64,000 nt of DNA, from positions 25,855 to 89,854 of the forward strand of contig NZ_JAQGJT010000019.1 of the NCBI RefSeq assembly GCF_028290495.1. The letters are read 5' to 3'. A program made the translations under genes and the position numbers. Below are positions 54,194-63,091 of this stretch, one piece after another. The DNA is from Tardiphaga sp. GTDB lineage: Bacteria; Pseudomonadota; Alphaproteobacteria; Rhizobiales; Xanthobacteraceae. Positions within the stretch are counted from its first letter, which is position 1; every line of letters begins with the position of its first letter. Below the pieces are notes generated by a model, which searched no databases, had not been told where the DNA came from, and saw only the letters and a program-made list of their open reading frames with translations.

Positions 54194-55891
54194 ATGTCAC
54201 GCATCGGAATTAACCGCAACAAAGCGAGGCTGGGAGAGCTGCTCGGCATCCGTGCACGCCTTGTGCTGCTGGCGCTGGTTGTGGTCGGCCCGTTGATGGC
54301 CGAGCGGATTCGCTCGCTCGAAGTCAACCGCTCCCGGCAGATCGCCGCGGCCGCAGAGGATTTCGCCGGCCTCGCCCGGCACAGCGCCTCCGCCCAGAGC
54401 GAGGTGTTCGCTTCCGTCGAGGCCGTGCTGAAATCCTCGGCCTACATTTATACCACCGCCGCCCAGGTCAATCGCAGCTGCGCCATCATGCGCGCCAGCC
54501 TTCGCGGCGACATGCCGTGGATCCGCAGCCTGACGGTCGCCGGCAAGGACGGCACGGCACAATGTTCAACCTGGTCCGACGCCGTCGAGCATGGCCTGAA
54601 CTTCGCCGACCGGTCCTATTTCCAGGAGGCGCTCGCCACCGGCGAGTTCGTCGTCAGCGACTACCTCTTCAGCCGCATGACCAACCAGCCCACCGTGATG
54701 GCGGCCTATCTGGCGCCGGGGATCAACGCCAGCGACGACGCCGTTGTGCTGGCTGCGGTCAATCTCGGCTGGATGTCGAAGATCATGAACAACCTGGGCG
54801 GCCGGCCTGGCGTCAGCGCGGTGCTGGTCGATCGCACCGGCATGGTGCTGTCAGCGCCGTCCGATCAGGCCGCCGAGATCGGCAAACCCATGCCGGATCT
54901 GGCATTGCTGAAATTGATTGCCACACAACGGCTGAATTCCGTCCGGCAGTCCGGCTCGCTGTCCTTTACCGCCGAAGACGGCGCACAGCGCTCGGTGTCG
55001 TTCGCCGCGCTTGCTGGCACCGGTGCGGAGCTGATCGTCAGCATCGACGAGACAGTGATGTCCGCGACGGCCAACCATGAGATCCGCACCGCCTATCTGC
55101 AGCTCGGCCTGGTCTGCCTGTTCGTGCTGCTCGGCGCGCTGGTCGCGGCAGAACGCCTGATCATCAAACCGATCCAGATGCTGCAAAGCATGGCGCAGCG
55201 TTATGGCCACGGCGACTGGTCGGTGCGGGCCACGCGCAACCGTTTGCCGGCGGAGTTCGTGCCATTGGCCCGCGCGCTGTATCGCATGGCCACCAAACTG
55301 CGCGGCCGCGAGCGCGAGCTGCGCGCCAGCAACCAGCAGCTTACCGTGCTGGCCTCAATCGACATGCTGTCGGGGCTGGCGAACCGCCGCGGCTTCCAGA
55401 ACCGGCTCGATTTCGAGTGGCTGAAGGCCGAGCAATCCGGCGACGCGGTGGCGCTGCTCATGATCGACGTCGACCATTTCAAGCTTTTCAACGACACCTA
55501 CGGCCACCCCGAAGGAGACGCTTGCCTGGCACGGATCGGCGAGGCGCTGGCGGCCTTGGCTAACGAGACGTCCGGCTTTGCCGGCCGCTACGGCGGCGAG
55601 GAATTCTGCCTGCTGCTGCCGGGCAGCGACGCCGCCCGTGCCATGCGGGTCGGCGAAAAGGTGCGCATCGCGATCTCGGGAATGAGTATCCCGCACATGA
55701 CCAGCGCCCACCGGCAGGTTACCGTCAGTGTCGGCGTCGCCTCGGCAGCCCCGGCTGCGTTGCAACGGCCGATGGACCTGGTCGAAGCCGCCGACGCCGC
55801 GCTCTACGCCGCCAAGCACCGCGGCCGCAACGCCGTGGTCGAGCACGGCTTCATCCGGGCCTACGGAACGCTGACGTCGCTGGCGGGGTAA
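54194..55891 (+). CDS. Membrane diguanylate cyclase with periplasmic sensor
   Basis: The 565-residue protein has a membrane segment near 20-38, a periplasmic sensor to about 295 (dCache-like, with NFADRSYFQEALATGEFVVSDY), a second membrane segment near 300-325 (LGLVCLFVLLGALVAAE), a HAMP domain with RATRNRLPAEFVPLA, and a GGDEF domain with the active signature RYGGEEF (467-471) and MLSGLANRRGF. The residues at the I-site position upstream of GGEEF are ETSG rather than RxxD, so product inhibition is probably absent. It should make c-di-GMP on a periplasmic signal. A GC hairpin follows its stop. Confidence 0.92.
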   Translation: MSRIGINRNKARLGELLGIRARLVLLALVVVGPLMAERIRSLEVNRSRQIAAAAEDFAGLARHSASAQSEVFASVEAVLKSSAYIYTTAAQVNRSCAIMRASLRGDMPWIRSLTVAGKDGTAQCSTWSDAVEHGLNFADRSYFQEALATGEFVVSDYLFSRMTNQPTVMAAYLAPGINASDDAVVLAAVNLGWMSKIMNNLGGRPGVSAVLVDRTGMVLSAPSDQAAEIGKPMPDLALLKLIATQRLNSVRQSGSLSFTAEDGAQRSVSFAALAGTGAELIVSIDETVMSATANHEIRTAYLQLGLVCLFVLLGALVAAERLIIKPIQMLQSMAQRYGHGDWSVRATRNRLPAEFVPLARALYRMATKLRGRERELRASNQQLTVLASIDMLSGLANRRGFQNRLDFEWLKAEQSGDAVALLMIDVDHFKLFNDTYGHPEGDACLARIGEALAALANETSGFAGRYGGEEFCLLLPGSDAARAMRVGEKVRIAISGMSIPHMTSAHRQVTVSVGVASAAPAALQRPMDLVEAADAALYAAKHRGRNAVVEHGFIRAYGTLTSLAG

Positions 55892-55897
55892 ACCACC

Positions 55898-55917
55898 CCG
55901 GGGCCCGACCGCCCCGG
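55898..55917 (+). terminator. Hairpin after the diguanylate cyclase gene
   Basis: CCGGGGC-CCGACC-GCCCCGG has a 7-bp GC stem 6 bp after the stop. It is likely a Rho-assisted end or 3' stabiliser, because no T tract follows. Confidence 0.5.
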
Positions 55918-56025
55918 ATGCCACAACCCTCCTGCGCCCCGTGTCAGCGCTTAAAGCGTTGACCCCGCACGGTCATCTATGGCCTAGTCCCCGGCCTTAA
56001 GCCCCGGAACAGACTGCCAAATCGC

Positions 56026-58635
56026 ATGATCAACGAACGTTACAACGCCCGCGAAACCGAACCGCGCTGGCAACGCCTGTGGGACGACAGAGCGATCTTC
56101 GCCACCAAGAACGACGATCCCCGGCAGAAATATTACGTGCTTGAGATGTTCCCGTATCCGTCGGGACGCATCCATATGGGCCACGTGCGCAACTACACGA
56201 TGGGCGACGTGGTGGCGCGAACGATGCGCGCCAAGGGCTTCAACGTGCTGCACCCGATGGGCTGGGACGCCTTCGGCATGCCCGCGGAAAACGCCGCGAT
56301 GGCCAACAAGGTGCATCCCAAGGCGTGGACCTACGAGAACATCGCTTCGATGAAGAAGCAGCTGAAGTCGATGGGCCTGTCGCTGGACTGGGCGCGTGAA
56401 TTCGCGACCTGCGACCCCAGCTACTACAAACACCAGCAGCGCATGTTCATCGATTTCATGAATGCCGACCTGGTCGAGCGCAAGCAGTCCAAGGTGAACT
56501 GGGACCCGATCGACATGACCGTGCTCGCCAACGAGCAGGTGATCGATGGCCGCGGCTGGCGCTCCGGCGCCGAGGTCGAGCAGCGCGAACTGACGCAGTG
56601 GTTCTTCAAGATCAGCAAGTACTCCGACGAGCTGTTGTCCGCGCTGGATGGGCTGGACCGCTGGCCCGACAAGGTGCGCACCATGCAGCGCAACTGGATC
56701 GGCAAGTCGGAAGGCCTGCGCTTCGAGTTCGGCCTGGTCGGCGCGCCCAAGGGTTTTGATACCTTGCCGGTGTTCACAACCCGGCCCGACACCATGTACG
56801 GCCCGACCTTTGCGGCGATCGCGCACGATCATCCGCTGGCCAAGGCGCTGGCGGAGAGCAATGCCGAGGTCGCGGCGTTCAACGAAAAATGCCGCCACAT
56901 GGGCACCTCGCAGGCCGAGATCGACACCGCGGAAAAGCTCGGCTTCGACACCGGCATCAAGGTCACCCATCCCGCCGACGCCTCGTGGGAGCTGCCGCTG
57001 TACATCGCCAATTTCGTGCTGATGGATTACGGCACCGGTGCCATTATCGGCTGCCCGGCGCATGACCAGCGCGACCTCGACTTCGCGCGCAAGTACGACC
57101 TGCCCGTGCTCGACGTGTTCGTGCCGCTCGACAGCGACGCACCCGTCACCGACGTTGCCTATTCGCCGCTCAAGACCGAAAAGGTAAAGTACGTGCGCTG
57201 GGTCGGCGAACCCGGCGTCATGACATGCGAAGCCGCGATGAAGCAATCGCTGGACATCTTCGTGAAGGCCGGCTGGGGCACGCGCGAAACCAACTTCCGC
57301 CTGCGCGACTGGGGCATTTCACGGCAGCGCTACTGGGGCTGCCCGATCCCGATCATCCACTGCGAAGTTTGCGGCGTGGTGCCGGTGCCGATCAAGAACC
57401 TGCCGGTCGAGCTGCCCGACGATATCGAGTTCGACCGCCCCGGCAATCCGCTCGACCGACACCCGACCTGGAAGCACATCGCCTGCCCACAATGCGGCGG
57501 CGCGTCGCGCCGCGAGACCGATACCATGGACACCTTCGTGGATTCGTCCTGGTACTTCTCGCGCTTCACCGATCCGTGGAACGCGGATGCGCCGACCACG
57601 CCCGACGTGGTCAACCGCATGATGCCGGTCGACCAGTATATCGGCGGCGTCGAGCACGCGATCCTGCATCTGTTGTACAGCCGCTTCTTCACCCGGGCGA
57701 TGAAGGCCACCGGCCACGTCGGCTTCGACGAACCGTTCGCCGGCATGTTCACGCAGGGCATGGTGGTGCACGAGACCTACAAGAAGGAAGACGGCAGCTT
57801 CGCCTCGCCGGCCGAGATTGCGATCACCGGCGACGGCGATGCACGGCGTGCGGCCATGCTCGACGACAAGTCGCCGGTGGCGATCGGTCCGATCGAAAAG
57901 ATGTCGAAGTCCAAGCGCAACACCGTCGATCCCGACGACATCATCGCCACTTACGGCGCCGATACCGCGCGCTGGTTCATGCTGTCGGATTCCCCCCCGG
58001 ACCGCGACGTGATCTGGAGCGAGGAACGCGTTCAGGGCGCCTCGCGCTTCGTGCAGCGGCTGTGGCGTCTGGTCGGCGAATCAGCCGACCACGGCAAATC
58101 CGCCCCCGCCACCCGGCCAGCTGAATTCGGCCCGGACGCGCTGGCGATGCGCAAGGCCACGCATGGCGCGCTCGACAAGGTCACGACCGGTATCGAAAAA
58201 CTGCATTTCAACGTCTGCCTGGCCCATATACGGGAATTCTCGAATGCGCTGGGCGAGGCGCTGGCCCGGCCGAGCACGCCTGCCCCCGACATGTGCTGGG
58301 CGCTGCACGAGGCCGCGGTCATCCTTGTTCAACTGTTTGCGCCGATGATGCCGCATCTGGCCGAGGAATGCTGGACCGTGCTGGGTCAACCGGGCATGGT
58401 TTCGGAGGCGCTATGGCCGCAAATCGAGCCCAATTTGCTGGTTGAAGACACCATGACCCTGCCGGTTCAGGTCAATGGCAAGAAGCGCGGCGAAGTCGTG
58501 GTGGCCCGCGACGCGCAGAATTCCGAAATTGAGGCTGCCGTTTTGGCGCTCGATACAGTAAAACAGGCGCTGGATGGCAAGCCCGTCCGCAAGATGATTA
58601 TCGTGCCGCAAAGGATCGTGAATGTCGTCGGCTAG
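56026..58635 (+). CDS. leuS: Leucyl-tRNA synthetase
   Basis: The 869-residue class I synthetase has HMGH at 50-53 (the HIGH motif) in [20 protein letters not shown], the editing-domain [35 protein letters not shown], the zinc-binding CPQCGG region, and KMSKS at 625-629, followed by the anticodon-binding and C-terminal domains. It charges tRNA-Leu and edits mischarged norvaline or isoleucine. The ATG lies after GGAAC. Its last 14 bp overlap lptE, giving a leuS-lptE-holA unit. Confidence 0.98.
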   Translation: MINERYNARETEPRWQRLWDDRAIFATKNDDPRQKYYVLEMFPYPSGRIHMGHVRNYTMGDVVARTMRAKGFNVLHPMGWDAFGMPAENAAMANKVHPKAWTYENIASMKKQLKSMGLSLDWAREFATCDPSYYKHQQRMFIDFMNADLVERKQSKVNWDPIDMTVLANEQVIDGRGWRSGAEVEQRELTQWFFKISKYSDELLSALDGLDRWPDKVRTMQRNWIGKSEGLRFEFGLVGAPKGFDTLPVFTTRPDTMYGPTFAAIAHDHPLAKALAESNAEVAAFNEKCRHMGTSQAEIDTAEKLGFDTGIKVTHPADASWELPLYIANFVLMDYGTGAIIGCPAHDQRDLDFARKYDLPVLDVFVPLDSDAPVTDVAYSPLKTEKVKYVRWVGEPGVMTCEAAMKQSLDIFVKAGWGTRETNFRLRDWGISRQRYWGCPIPIIHCEVCGVVPVPIKNLPVELPDDIEFDRPGNPLDRHPTWKHIACPQCGGASRRETDTMDTFVDSSWYFSRFTDPWNADAPTTPDVVNRMMPVDQYIGGVEHAILHLLYSRFFTRAMKATGHVGFDEPFAGMFTQGMVVHETYKKEDGSFASPAEIAITGDGDARRAAMLDDKSPVAIGPIEKMSKSKRNTVDPDDIIATYGADTARWFMLSDSPPDRDVIWSEERVQGASRFVQRLWRLVGESADHGKSAPATRPAEFGPDALAMRKATHGALDKVTTGIEKLHFNVCLAHIREFSNALGEALARPSTPAPDMCWALHEAAVILVQLFAPMMPHLAEECWTVLGQPGMVSEALWPQIEPNLLVEDTMTLPVQVNGKKRGEVVVARDAQNSEIEAAVLALDTVKQALDGKPVRKMIIVPQRIVNVVG

Positions 58636-59182
58636 GTTTGGGGCAAAATCCCGCATCGTCGCCCGGTTCGCCGTCGTCGCCACTTTGGCGGCCCTGACGG
58701 CCGGCTGCTTCCAGCCGATGTACGCCGAACGTAGCGACGGCAAGCCCGGCCTGCGCGACAAGCTGCTTGGCGTCGAAGTGCCGCCGCTGTCCTACCCGAA
58801 CGGTTCGCCGCAGGCCCGCGTCGGCGTCGCAATCCGCAACGCGCTGCAGTTCAAGCTGTACGGCTCGGCCACCGGCCTGCCGCCGACCTACAAACTGGTG
58901 CTGCGCTTCAATCAGAGCAAGACTTCGCTGATCATCGACCCCGCCACCGCGTTGCCGACCAGCGAGAATTACGGCATCGACGCCAACTACGCCCTGATCG
59001 AAGTCGTCACCGGCAAGCAGGTGCTGACCGGCAATACCTTTGCCCGCGTCACCTACGACATCCCCGGCTTCCAGCGTTTCGCCCGCGCCCGCGCCTTCCG
59101 CGACGCCGAGGATCGCGCTGCCGTGGAGATCGCCGACAACATCAACACCCGCCTGGCGTCGTTCTTCTTCGCCGGCACCTGA
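58622..59182 (+). CDS. lptE: LPS-assembly lipoprotein LptE
   Basis: The 186-residue precursor has a lipoprotein signal with lipobox LTAGC (Cys29) in [20 protein letters not shown]. The mature part fits Lpt[50 protein letters not shown] and [23 protein letters not shown]. It plugs the LptD barrel and helps insert LPS in the outer membrane. Its start overlaps the leuS stop by 14 bp, and holA follows after a palindromic repeat. Confidence 0.9.
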   Translation: MSSARFGAKSRIVARFAVVATLAALTAGCFQPMYAERSDGKPGLRDKLLGVEVPPLSYPNGSPQARVGVAIRNALQFKLYGSATGLPPTYKLVLRFNQSKTSLIIDPATALPTSENYGIDANYALIEVVTGKQVLTGNTFARVTYDIPGFQRFARARAFRDAEDRAAVEIADNINTRLASFFFAGT

Positions 59183-59193
59183 GCCTGCGACAC

Positions 59194-59292
59194 CCCTCAT
59201 CCTGAGGAGCGGCCTCTTGGCCGCGTCTCGAAGGATGTGCCGCATCACACATGGTTCGAGACGGCGCCCACGGCGCCTCCTCACCATGAGGG
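59194..59292. repeat. Palindromic intergenic repeat, family C copy 2 (99 bp)
   Basis: CCCTCATCCTGAGGAGCGGC, GGCCGCGTCTCGAAGGATG and GGTTCGAGACGGCGCC..GGCGCCTCCTCACCATGAGG form two linked hairpins. The order is reversed compared with 30892-30991. It lies between lptE and holA in the same transcription direction. Confidence 0.88.
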
Positions 59293-59333
59293 CGGTGTAT
59301 CCTTCAACTGAGCACTGAATTTCAGGAGCGGTC

Positions 59334-60362
59334 ATGGTCGCGCTGCGCGGAAAAGAGATCGATTCCTTTCTCGCCCGGCCGGACCCGGCGCGGCCGATCA
59401 TCCTGCTGTACGGCGCCGACGCCGGGCTGGTGCGCGAGCGCGCCGAAGCGCTGGTGAAATCCGCGGTCGACGATCCCTCCGATCCCTTCTCGCTGGTCCG
59501 AATGGACGGCGATGACCTCGCCGCCGAGCCCTCACGCCTGGTCGAGGAAGCGATGACCATCCCGATGTTCGGCGGCCGCCGCGCCATCCGCGTCCGCGCG
59601 GGCTCCAAGAACTTTGCCAGCGGCGTCGACGTGCTCGCCGATTCGCCGCTGAAGAATTGCCGCATCGTGATCGAGGCCGGCGAGCTGCGCCCGGAATCGC
59701 CTTTGCGCAAAGCCTGCGAACGCGCCAAGACTGCCGTCGCCATCGCCTGCTATCCCGACACCGAGCGCGATCTCGCCAAGCTGATCGATGACGAGCTGCG
59801 CGCTTCGAATTTGCGCATTGCGCAGGATGCAAGGGCGTCCCTGATGGCGCTGCTCGGTGGCGACCGCCAAGCCTCACGCAACGAAGTCCGCAAGCTGACG
59901 CTGTACGCCCACGGCACCGGCGAAGTGACGCTCGACGATGTGATGGCGGTGGTGGCCGACGCCTCCGAGCTGAAGATCGACCCGATCGTCGATGGCGCCT
60001 TTGCGGGAAATCCTGCCGTGGTGGAAGTTGAATTCAACAAGGCGATGATCGCCGGCACCTATCCGGGCGTCATCATGATGGCCGCGCAACGCCAGGCCGC
60101 CCTGCTGCACAAGGCCAGCCTCGCCATCGAGCAAGGCGCGTCGGCCTCATCTGCCGTGGAGAGCGGATTTCCGCGGCTGCATTTTTCCCGCAAGGGCACG
60201 GTGGAAGCAGCCTTGCGGAATTTCTCGACAACACGGCTGCTGGCGATCATCGAGCAGCTGGCCGTCGCGGCGCTGGATGTCCGCAAGCAGAATGTGCTCG
60301 GCGCCGTGATCGCGCAGCGCGCGCTGATGGCAATCGCCGTGAATGCACGGCGGCGGGGATAG
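59334..60362 (+). CDS. holA: DNA polymerase III subunit delta
   Basis: The 342-residue protein begins MVALRGKEIDSFLARPDPAR and continues ILLYGADAGLVRERAEALVKSAV, VEEAMTIPMFGGRRAIRVRAG, YPDTERDLAKLIDDELRAS, LMALLGGDRQASRNEVRKLTLY and AVVADASELKIDPIVDGAFAG, which is the delta order of AAA-like lid, linker and collar domains. It opens the beta clamp as part of the clamp loader. The start at 59334 follows CAGGAG. It converges on parB across a half-copy of repeat family C. Confidence 0.95.
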   Translation: MVALRGKEIDSFLARPDPARPIILLYGADAGLVRERAEALVKSAVDDPSDPFSLVRMDGDDLAAEPSRLVEEAMTIPMFGGRRAIRVRAGSKNFASGVDVLADSPLKNCRIVIEAGELRPESPLRKACERAKTAVAIACYPDTERDLAKLIDDELRASNLRIAQDARASLMALLGGDRQASRNEVRKLTLYAHGTGEVTLDDVMAVVADASELKIDPIVDGAFAGNPAVVEVEFNKAMIAGTYPGVIMMAAQRQAALLHKASLAIEQGASASSAVESGFPRLHFSRKGTVEAALRNFSTTRLLAIIEQLAVAALDVRKQNVLGAVIAQRALMAIAVNARRRG

Positions 60363-60374
60363 GGGTCCACCACT

Positions 60375-60419
60375 CTCATCATCCTGAGATGCGCGCATTT
60401 GCGCGCCTCGAAGGATGAC
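60375..60419. repeat. Half copy of palindromic repeat family C
   Basis: CTCATCATCCTGAGATGCGC, GCGCCTCGAAGGATGAC fold into one hairpin. The sequence is related to the left part of the copy at 59194-59292 and lies between the convergent holA and parB genes. Confidence 0.65.
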
Positions 60420-60439
60420 GGCTGAGTGCGCGCGGCGCC

Positions 60440-61327
60440 CTACACTTCCAGTTCAAGCTTCCTGATGATCTCGTCGAGCTGATCGAGGTCGCGGTACTTG
60501 ATCTGCACCACACCACCGGGATCGCGATGCTCCACGGAAACCTTGAGGCCGAGCGCGTCGCTGACACGCTTTTCCAGGGCCACGGTGTCGGCATCCTTGG
60601 CGACCTTGCCGGCAGCAGCACGGGGCTTCTGCGGCGCGCGTTCCGGCACGCCTTCTTCATGCGCCAGCGCTTCGGTCTGACGAACGTTGAGGCCTTCGGC
60701 GATGATGCGCTTCGCAGCCGCCGAGGGATCCGGCAGGCTGATCAGCGCACGCGCATGTCCATTCGACAGTTCGCCGGAGGAAATCAACGCCTGCACATCT
60801 TCCGGCAGTTTCGTCAGCCGCATCATGTTGGCGACATGGCTGCGGCTCTTGCCGACGGTCTTGGCGATATCTTCCTGGCTGCGTTTGAAGGCAGTGGCGA
60901 GCGCGTGATAGCCCAGCGCTTCTTCGATCGCGTTGAGGTCCTCGCGCTGCACGTTCTCGATGATCGCGATTTCCATCGCGTCGGCATCGCTGACCTCGAT
61001 CGGCACGATCGGCACTTCATGCAGGCCAGCGATCTGCGACGCGCGCCAGCGGCGCTCGCCGGCGATGATCTCGAAACGATCATGCGTGCCCTTGACGGCG
61101 CGGACCACGATCGGCTGGATCACGCCGTGCTGCTTGATCGACGCGGCGAGTTCGCCGAGCTCGGCGTCAGAAAAGGTGCGCCGTGGATTGTGCGGATTGG
61201 CTTTCAGAAATTCGATCGGCACCTTGCGCTGCGCGCGCGGCCGATCGACATGGGCGGCCTCACCACCGACATCGCCGATCAGGCTTGCGAGCCCCCGGCC
61301 CAATCGCGAACGTGCTTCATCGGCCAT
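60440..61327 (-). CDS. parB: Chromosome partitioning protein ParB
   Basis: The 295-residue protein begins MADEARSRLGRGLASLIGDV, the ParA-activating N-terminal segment, and has the CTP-binding and spreading motif GERRWRASQIAGLHEVPIV, the helix-turn-helix ALGYHALATAFKRSQEDIAKT, VGKSRSHVANMMRLTKLP and a C-terminal dimer domain. It binds parS sites such as those at 62899 and 63075 and loads SMC. The start at 61327 is preferred to 61348. ParA is encoded 102 bp upstream. Confidence 0.96.
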   Translation of the reverse strand: MADEARSRLGRGLASLIGDVGGEAAHVDRPRAQRKVPIEFLKANPHNPRRTFSDAELGELAASIKQHGVIQPIVVRAVKGTHDRFEIIAGERRWRASQIAGLHEVPIVPIEVSDADAMEIAIIENVQREDLNAIEEALGYHALATAFKRSQEDIAKTVGKSRSHVANMMRLTKLPEDVQALISSGELSNGHARALISLPDPSAAAKRIIAEGLNVRQTEALAHEEGVPERAPQKPRAAAGKVAKDADTVALEKRVSDALGLKVSVEHRDPGGVVQIKYRDLDQLDEIIRKLELEV

Positions 61328-61429
61328 GGCCAGCTCCCTTGGACTCACTCGCGCTACTCCGCGTTAGACACTTGAACTCAGATATTTTGCAGCTTGGGCA
61401 ACTTCGCTTTGCCCACCCCGCCCTCACAC

Positions 61430-62278
61430 TCAATGTGCGGTGCGCAGCTCGCGCTCGCGCTGGATCACTTCAGTGGCGAGCTTGAGATACGCCTCAGAAC
61501 CGGCGCACTTCAGATCGTAGACCAGCACCGGCTTGCCGTAGGACGGCGCTTCCGAGATCCGCACGTTGCGCGGGATCATGGTGTCGTAGACCTTCTTGCC
61601 CATGAACTGGCGGACATCGGCGACGACCTGGTTCGACAGGTTGTTGCGCGAGTCAAACATCGTCAGCACGATGCCGTGGATACTCAGGTTCGGGTTCAAC
61701 GTCGAGCGCACCTGCTCCACGGTCTGCAGCAATTGCGACAGACCCTCCAGCGCGAAGAACTCGCACTGCAACGGCACCAGGATCGCATCCGACGCGGCCA
61801 TCGCATTGACTGTGAGCAGGTTAAGCGACGGCGGGCAGTCGATCAAAACGTAGGTGTAGTCCTCGCCGGCGGCCGCGTCGCTGTTCAGCGCGGCGATCGC
61901 GTCACGCAGCCGATAGGCGCGGTCGCGGGTCGAGCCGAGTTCGAGTTCGAGGCCGGACAAATCCATCGTCGAGGGCGCGATGTGCAGCCGCGGCACGGCC
62001 GTCGGCACCACCGCTTCGCGCAGGGCGACTTCGCCGATCAGCACGTCATAGGTCGAGGAGCTGCGGTCGCGACGGTCGATGCCCAGACCCGTCGAGGCGT
62101 TGCCCTGCGGGTCGAGATCGACGATCAGGACGCGCTCCCCGATAGCGGCCAGAGCGGTGCCGAGATTGATCGCCGTGGTGGTCTTGCCGACGCCGCCCTT
62201 CTGGTTCGCCAGCGCGAGAATCCGCGGATGCCCCGATGCACCGTTAACTTCTTGATAATTTTCATCAATAACGGTCAT
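61430..62278 (-). CDS. parA: Chromosome partitioning ATPase ParA
   Basis: The 282-residue protein has the deviant Walker A KGGVGKT (27-33) in ILALANQKGGVGKTTTAIN, DLDPQGNASTGLG, VLIDCPPSLNLLTVNAM (Walker B) and LLQTVEQVRSTLNPNL. It drives ParB-parS complexes along the nucleoid. The ATG at 62278 overlaps the rsmG stop (ATGA), so translation is coupled to rsmG. The frame upstream of this ATG has no ParA similarity. Confidence 0.97.
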   Translation of the reverse strand: MTVIDENYQEVNGASGHPRILALANQKGGVGKTTTAINLGTALAAIGERVLIVDLDPQGNASTGLGIDRRDRSSSTYDVLIGEVALREAVVPTAVPRLHIAPSTMDLSGLELELGSTRDRAYRLRDAIAALNSDAAAGEDYTYVLIDCPPSLNLLTVNAMAASDAILVPLQCEFFALEGLSQLLQTVEQVRSTLNPNLSIHGIVLTMFDSRNNLSNQVVADVRQFMGKKVYDTMIPRNVRISEAPSYGKPVLVYDLKCAGSEAYLKLATEVIQRERELRTAH

Positions 62279-63018
62279 TCGGCGGTGCCATCGGTTGAAC
62301 CAGCGGAGGCTGGGGCGGACGGGATCTGCCGCTCGATGGAATCGAGTTCGACAATCCAGCCTTGTCCACCGGTAAGACTGGCGTGCAAGCGCGGTTGAAT
62401 TTTCCAATATTTAGTAGCTTCGGTCAATTCTGCATCTACATCTTGACCCTTCAGGAACAAGGCCTTCGTGCCTGCTTTCATCAACGGTTCCGCGTAGCCG
62501 ATAAGGGTGTGTAGCGGAGCCACCGCACGGGCAGTGATGCAATCGACCTCCCGCGGAAAACTGTCCACGTTATCCCCAATGTCCGCCAGATGAATCGTAC
62601 CTGGGGCTTGCGTTACCCGTAGTGCTTCGCGCAGGAAGGCGGCCTTCTTGGCGTTGCGCTCGACCAGATGAACATGGCCGCCTTCGACGTCTCCCATCGC
62701 GCAGGCCAACACCACGCCGGGAAACCCGCCGCCGCTACCGAAATCGAGCCAAATCTTTGCCGACCGCGCGAGGCTCAGCAGTTGTAGCGAATCCGAGATA
62801 TGCCGGGTCCAGAGGTTCGGCAAGGTAGACGGCGAGATGAGATTGGTCTTGGCCTGCCACTGCACGAACAAATCGACATAGCGATCCAGCCTCGCTTCTG
62901 TTTCACGTGAAACAGGGGTGAGGCGAAGCGCTGCGGATTTATCGGTGACGAGCCGGGGCGCCGGGGCGGGTTTTTGCGAGCGTTGGGCCATGAATCGGTC
63001 TGCAATGGAGAGGGTCAT
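62275..63018 (-). CDS. rsmG: 16S rRNA (guanine527-N7)-methyltransferase RsmG
   Basis: The 247-residue protein has the RsmG pattern: ARLDRYVDLFVQWQAKTNLIS, LWTRHISDSLQLL, IWLDFGSGGGFPGVVLA (SAM-binding), HLVERNAKKAAFLREA and DCITARAVAPLHTLI. It methylates G527 of 16S rRNA. A parS palindrome is embedded in the coding sequence at 62899-62914, encoding PVSRET. An alternative ATG at 62991 (MAQRSQ) is possible. It follows mnmG after 72 bp. Confidence 0.95.
   Translation of the reverse strand: MTLSIADRFMAQRSQKPAPAPRLVTDKSAALRLTPVSRETEARLDRYVDLFVQWQAKTNLISPSTLPNLWTRHISDSLQLLSLARSAKIWLDFGSGGGFPGVVLACAMGDVEGGHVHLVERNAKKAAFLREALRVTQAPGTIHLADIGDNVDSFPREVDCITARAVAPLHTLIGYAEPLMKAGTKALFLKGQDVDAELTEATKYWKIQPRLHASLTGGQGWIVELDSIERQIPSAPASAGSTDGTAE
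62899..62914. promoter_or_regulatory. parS site 1 (inside rsmG)
   Basis: TGTTTCACGTGAAACA is the perfect 16-bp parS consensus and lies within the rsmG coding sequence. It is a ParB nucleation site next to the parAB genes. Confidence 0.96.
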
Positions 63019-63073
63019 GTCTTACGCCGACGGACCTTACCTATCTATGACTTTGCGCAAAACAATAGCGCCG

Positions 63074-63091
63074 ACGTTTCACGTGAAACGT
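63074..63091. promoter_or_regulatory. parS site 2 (between rsmG and mnmG)
   Basis: ACGTTTCACGTGAAACGT is a perfect 18-bp palindrome. Its inner 16 bases CGTTTCACGTGAAACG differ from consensus only in the two end bases. It ends at the mnmG stop codon, 175 bp from parS site 1. Confidence 0.9.
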
